Shown here piece by piece: positions 59,554 through 64,000 of a stretch of 64,000 bases of DNA (position 1 is its first letter; each line of letters starts with the position of its first letter). The notes under the pieces are model-generated. The model was given only the letters and a program-made list of their open reading frames with translations, did no database searches and was not told where the DNA came from. Origin of the DNA: Cheiracanthium punctorium (Eukaryota > Arthropoda > Arachnida > Araneae > Cheiracanthiidae). A program made the translations under genes and the position numbers. The DNA is taken from contig JAWZYV010019454.1 of the NCBI GenBank assembly GCA_038373885.1, forward strand, positions 62,001 to 126,000. Direction: 5' to 3'.

Positions 59554-60131
59554 ACAGGGTGAGTCTGGCACAGTGGACAAAACTTTATGGGGTGATAGAA
59601 CGCATCTACACGAGCAGATTTCATCATAGAAAGTATGGGCGGAACGCAAACGGCGAGCAGCTAGGTGGCGTTGTAAATGGTGTAAAAGGTTGGTCTGAAC
59701 TGAAGCGGCGAGAAGTGAAAAGGTAGTTTTCCACCTGCACATTTAAAGAATTGACAGAAGAATGAGAGCAGATACTCCAGAAACCATTGCGCTATTAACA
59801 GTAATGGAATTGATGAGCATGCTCAAAGAAATTGCTCAAAAGAGCGTCCGATAGCTGTAATGCAAGTTTCATACCTACGGAATAGGGACTGACGCACATT
59901 TCGCGGTTCGTATAACCAGCTATCCTCTCGGTGATCCACGAAAGAAAATGCCTTGGATGCACCCCAGGACCGACCCTTTCATACCATTTATAACGCCATT
60001 TCGGCGTTCATGTTTCCATGCTCAACGCCAACCTGCAGGCTCGCACCCGTACTTTCTGTGGTGACATTTGCTTGTGTAGATGCGTTCTATCCCCCCATAA
60101 AGTTCTGGTCACTTTTTCTGACTCACTCTGT
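59554..60131. mobile_element. TIR-type MITE, about 578 bp, long inverted repeats
   Basis: Left ACAGGGTGAGTC, right (minus) ACAGAGTGAGTC. The two ends match inward for about 90 bp, including ACTTTATGGGG, GATAGAACGCATCTACAC and AGAAAGTA. The interior is not coding. ORFs across the ends mirror each other on opposite strands because of the inverted repeats. Confidence 0.8.
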
Positions 60132-60809
60132 AAAAACTTTTTTTATTTATTTTATTAGTCTCGATGCGGGGTACAATGGAACGGTTTCATTATAACCCAG
60201 AGTGAGAGCATCCACTTAAAATAAAACTGTCACTATTAATTATTTAGATTCAGATATTCATAAAGCACATAAAAACTTTTTCACTAAAAGGAAGGGCAAC
60301 AACAACGCCAAATAGTTGATCGCCTTACAAAACTATTAGCTAAACTCTAAGAAATATACTATGTTTTCATCTTAACCGTTTCAGAACTGATTAAATGTTT
60401 TCCTTTGAATCATTTTTTTTTGTAATAATCGTGATTAAATTTTATACTGAAACAATAACATAGAAAATCCTCGTTATTAAATTTTTGAGTGGAATTGGTT
60501 TTTATTTATGTGCACAAATTAGGACATCCATCCTATGCAATAGTATTGGTAATTTTTGCACACATGATCTGAAAAGGTTAAGCCGTAGCAGTTTAATTTC
60601 ATTTGTTTTGTTTTCTTTCATCTAAAGTTCATATTTATTTATATCTAATGTTTGTTATAAATGTACATAAAAGATGTATGCGCTGAAATTTTAATTTTGA
60701 CCCATATTATTTCAGTGTTTGTGGAGTATTAATGTATGCTTGATTTACCCATGTATATGAGGTACAATGATTCACTAAGGCATTCAACTTTTGCAATTTT
60801 TTAAATATT

Positions 60810-60853
60810 ATTTAAATATTTTAAAGATGCTATTTAGAGACGCACTAAAATTC
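60810..60853 (+). repeat. 44 bp exact direct repeat, copy 1
   Basis: ATTTAAATATTTTAAAGATG, then CTATTTAGAGACGCACTAAA and ATTC, is identical at 61783-61826. The copies are 973 bp apart and enclose the dispersed repeat at 60930-61245. Confidence 0.95.
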
Positions 60854-60929
60854 CTTTACATGAGAAAAGAATACGTTAAATTGTACATTCATATTATTAG
60901 GTGCACCGGAAAGCAGTGTAACTTTTCCT

Positions 60930-61245
60930 ATGTCAGTATTTTGACTAACCGAAATTACGACAACTAACAATACGCAGAAAAGAGATACTCATAAAACTCT
61001 TGCTGTAAAATAATACACTCACAAATACCTAAAAATCAATTTCAGAATATTTTGAATATAATATTCAAAGAGGGTAAAGTAAAAAAGGGGGTTTGTGGTC
61101 ATTTTCCTGAAAAGAAAAAAAAACATTATCTATAAAATTCTCACTTTAAAATTTAACAAATGTAAGTCCTTTGCTTGAGCAGAGCTTGTTTGTAATTCAG
61201 TACTTGTGTAAAATTTATTTGTTTGAATTTTATGTAAGAAAAGGA
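60930..61245 (+). repeat. Dispersed repeat, copy 2 (partner at 16178-16615)
   Basis: See the 16178 copy for shared blocks. This copy lacks the 130 bp middle section. Confidence 0.75.
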
Positions 61246-61782
61246 CATTAATATCTGGTACACCTAATGTTTTTCTAGATGCAAATTTGTAAACAGGAAA
61301 AAAAGTAAATTTTATTTTATCATGAACACCTTCTTCACTACAACTTCACCAGCACGAAAACAACAGTTAGGTCATATTCAAAAAAAAAGGAGAATATTTA
61401 TTTTTTTCAACTCACCACTTTAAAAAAATACTTTTTGAGTAAATGGTGGGTCATGGAAACAGCAAGCTGAAGTTAAGCATGCTATGAATAAAAGTATGTG
61501 TATTATTCCAATGTTTCAATCCGTTCAGGTCGTAAGATAAAAGAAATTGCAAGCATTCCACAAAAAACAAACAAAACAAAATCGATTGTTTGGTATTTTT
61601 TGTCACATACTGATCTTTCGTCGAGGAATTATTTTGAAAGTACGATAACAGTTCGAGTAAATTAAACTCTGTTTTTAACAAAAATATTTATGGTTATGTT
61701 ACTTTTGTTTAAAGTATAATTTTTGTGCAATAATCTGAAACTGGGTATGAAAACCATAAAATATGTATTACGTATTACATAC

Positions 61783-61826
61783 ATTTAAATATTTTAAAGA
61801 TGCTATTTAGAGACGCACTAAAATTC
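61783..61826 (+). repeat. 44 bp exact direct repeat, copy 2
   Basis: Identical to 60810-60853, followed by ATTCAGTGCGTG instead of ATTCCTTTACAT. Confidence 0.95.
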
Positions 61827-61829
61827 AGT

Positions 61830-63412
61830 GCGTGTTACGTGTTCCATTTATTTGCAAAATCATATTTCTCTAAACATTCGTAATATAGGATGCAGAAAAA
61901 GCGTCTTTTGTAAACAAAAATTAATACTTTTTCATAAAAAATAATCCGTTGGCGCCTTTATTCCTAAGGCTGCTAATGCTCTGTGTTTCCTAAAGAAAAA
62001 ACTGTTGATTATACTTACAGTTAAAATTCTGAACTTCTATATTAAGCGGAAATACATCACAAAACATTTAGGTATAGAATGTGTTTTAAGACAGATCTGA
62101 AGTACTTTCTCATAAGTCATTTTTTTAATTGAATCATTGGTGGGTTCGGTTGTTTGTTGAGTTGGAACCTGAATTTTTTAACTTGACGTACTTACTAGAT
62201 GACTGATGTTGTGAATGCGTTACATTAATGACTACTTAAGTTTGGTTATTACGTTTTAATGATTAATACAGTGCATGTGAAATGCGAATTTCGCAGTGCT
62301 TTTACCGTAACATTTATATTTACGTTAAACACTGTCGGTTACTTAGGCAGCACGCACTGGTTCTCTGAACTCTCTGAAACAAAAGACAACTATTATAACT
62401 TTTTAAATGGCAGCTTTATTCCTAAACATTGTTTCAAATATTGCGAGCAAATAAACCTAGGTCTTATCTCTACTGTAAAGCGATTTAGATTCTTTTTACT
62501 TTCCTTTCTGATTAAAATTTATATTAAGGTTGGCCTTGAATAATCATTAATAGGATTAAATTTCCCTAAAATAAGCTTATTCATTCAGATGCACTAAATT
62601 ATCCTTTTTAGTTTGCGTAATCTTGAAAATTACAAAAAAATCTAGCCCGAAATAATAGAAATGTAATGTGAACCCAGTGATAACGAATGGCAAAAGAAAA
62701 TTTCAAATAAAAAAAAAATAATGTAGAACTTAGTGACGGATAAAACCATCCAAACTGCAAGGAAGCTCCTCTGTTAAGCTGCTAAAGAACTAAGAGTCGA
62801 TCGTTTTTCAGAATTTATGACAGTAAAAATAGAATCAAAAAACAACTTCTTGATCCCTTGCTTCATTGCTATATTCGGAAGACAAAAATATATTTGGAAT
62901 GTAAATTTGTTCTAAAACATTCCGAAATCCAAAGCATAAATTATTTACGCGCACTTCAGAAAAGTCCATCGGCACTGAAATATGCGAACAAGAAAAATTA
63001 GGAAGGAAAGGCGCACGGCTGTATATTTTAAACTCAGCATGTCATAAACGCGAATCATGTATTCCGTTTTGAAAAACATCTTGAAATCATTTATTCAAAT
63101 TGCCCTGTGCTTTTGAATTCTCGAGTGAAAATAGAAAATATTTGCAGTGTTTGTTCGGATAAACATCTGGAAACTCATTAGAAGATAACTGAGGCAGACG
63201 ATTTTTATAATTCTAGTTCCGTTTAAAAAAATAAATAAAAAAAATCTAATATTTTCATTACACCAAGGAGAATAAAAACTGCATTTCGATAGTATTTTTC
63301 ACATCAAAAATCTATACGTGGTCTGAATATTTATGTAACGTACTGTTTAAGTGTTTTTTTTTAATTTAACACCGGCATAATCACCATTAATTTCATTTAC
63401 GGTTCATTATTT
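61830..63412. other. AT-rich stretch without recognisable gene
   Basis: The 94-codon ORF at 62259-62543 has no recognisable motif. No classified repeat seen. Confidence 0.45.
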
Positions 63413-63415
63413 TTA

Positions 63416-63555
63416 GGGCCTTATTCACTAAAATAACTTGGCATGCGAATTAATCCAAACTCGCGTGTTAAAATCATCGGTAAGATATCTTAACGGTGGC
63501 TTTAACACGCATTTTAGGATTAATCCGCGTCTTAAGGGTTATGTGAATAAGGCCA
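63416..63555. mobile_element. Short TIR MITE, about 140 bp
   Basis: GGCCTTATTCAC at the left faces GTGAATAAGGCC at the right, and GGATTAATCCGCG is matched by GCGAATTAATCC inside. A TTAG-like word occurs on both flanks, hinting at a 3-4 bp target duplication, as in PIF/Harbinger-type elements; the superfamily is uncertain. Confidence 0.65.
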
Positions 63556-63559
63556 TTAG

Positions 63560-64000
63560 TAAAGAAAGAGGTGTACTATAAAAGTGTCGATAACCGAAGT
63601 ACCCAAGTTAACTCGAACGCATCTTTTTTATTTTTGCCTAACGAACACTACTTTTTCAATTCTAAAGAAAAACTCCGAAAGAACTAAGTAAAGTAAACTG
63701 TACCAATGTCTATATCCGATTGATAAAAAAAAGTATGTTAGATAAAACCTATGTTCTGAAAATGTCAACATTAAGGTGGAGTTTAAGAGACCTTTGTGTT
63801 ATTTCTCTGTTTGCTGTCAAAAACCTTCAACGTTGTCCGCCCAACTTCAAAACATCATGAAACCTTCCGATGTATTATTACTAAAATCTTTATTGGAAAC
63901 CAAGTGTACAGTTGCCAAACCTTTAAAGAAATGGCATTTGCGAAAGGCATGTAGTGACGTAGGCCGAGTTCCATGTTTTCCTCAGAACAAGTTAGAAGTT
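63560..64000. other. Window end, no feature recognised
   Basis: The base composition rises slightly in GC after 63800 but no exon could be supported. Confidence 0.4.

Overview
This is AT-rich, gene-poor, intron-bearing nuclear DNA from an animal. By eye roughly two thirds of the bases are A or T, and there are no long bacterial-style ORFs, operons or ribosome binding sites. The one gene recognised with confidence encodes the arthropod cyclic neuropeptide CCAP (PFCNAFTGC), so the host is an arthropod. The part of the precursor downstream of CCAP does not match the C-terminal region I know from insect CCAP precursors. Together with the many tRNA-derived SINEs and large introns this makes an arachnid, perhaps a spider, my preferred guess. 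The sequence does not prove that.

The CCAP gene lies on the minus strand. A signal-peptide exon (29470-29566) is separated by a 10.3 kb phase-0 intron from the exon carrying the dibasic-flanked peptide (18998-19180). The peptide exon ends at a perfect GTAAGT donor that overlaps an in-frame read-through to a stop, with an AATAAA shortly beyond. The precursor may therefore end there, or it may splice to a possible third exon (18542-18628). The big intron contains SINEs, a duplicated ~240 bp unit, a small bZIP-site cluster and a pair of octamer motifs.

Almost everything else is repeats. Left part (1-18 kb): local tandem duplications, a flanked SINE-like element, two adjacent degenerate arrays (5.3-6.1 kb), TTAA-bounded MITEs of piggyBac type (6.4, 8.6, 9.5 and 15.0 kb), a Tc1 remnant (7.7 kb) and several tRNA-derived SINEs. 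Middle (30-44 kb): long AT-rich stretches with no visible gene, another TTAA MITE folded into a long hairpin (37.2 kb), an 84 bp satellite (41.2-42.1 kb), and a palindrome next to a long (AT)n/(TG)n tract (43 kb). Right part (44-64 kb): a nearly complete but dead Tc1 element with a 100 bp palindromic MITE inserted in its transposase (48.2-49.8 kb), a second transposase remnant (52.1 kb), and mariner-, pogo- and other TIR-type MITEs (54.1, 57.6, 59.6 and 63.4 kb). No rRNA gene, functional tRNA gene or CRISPR array was seen.
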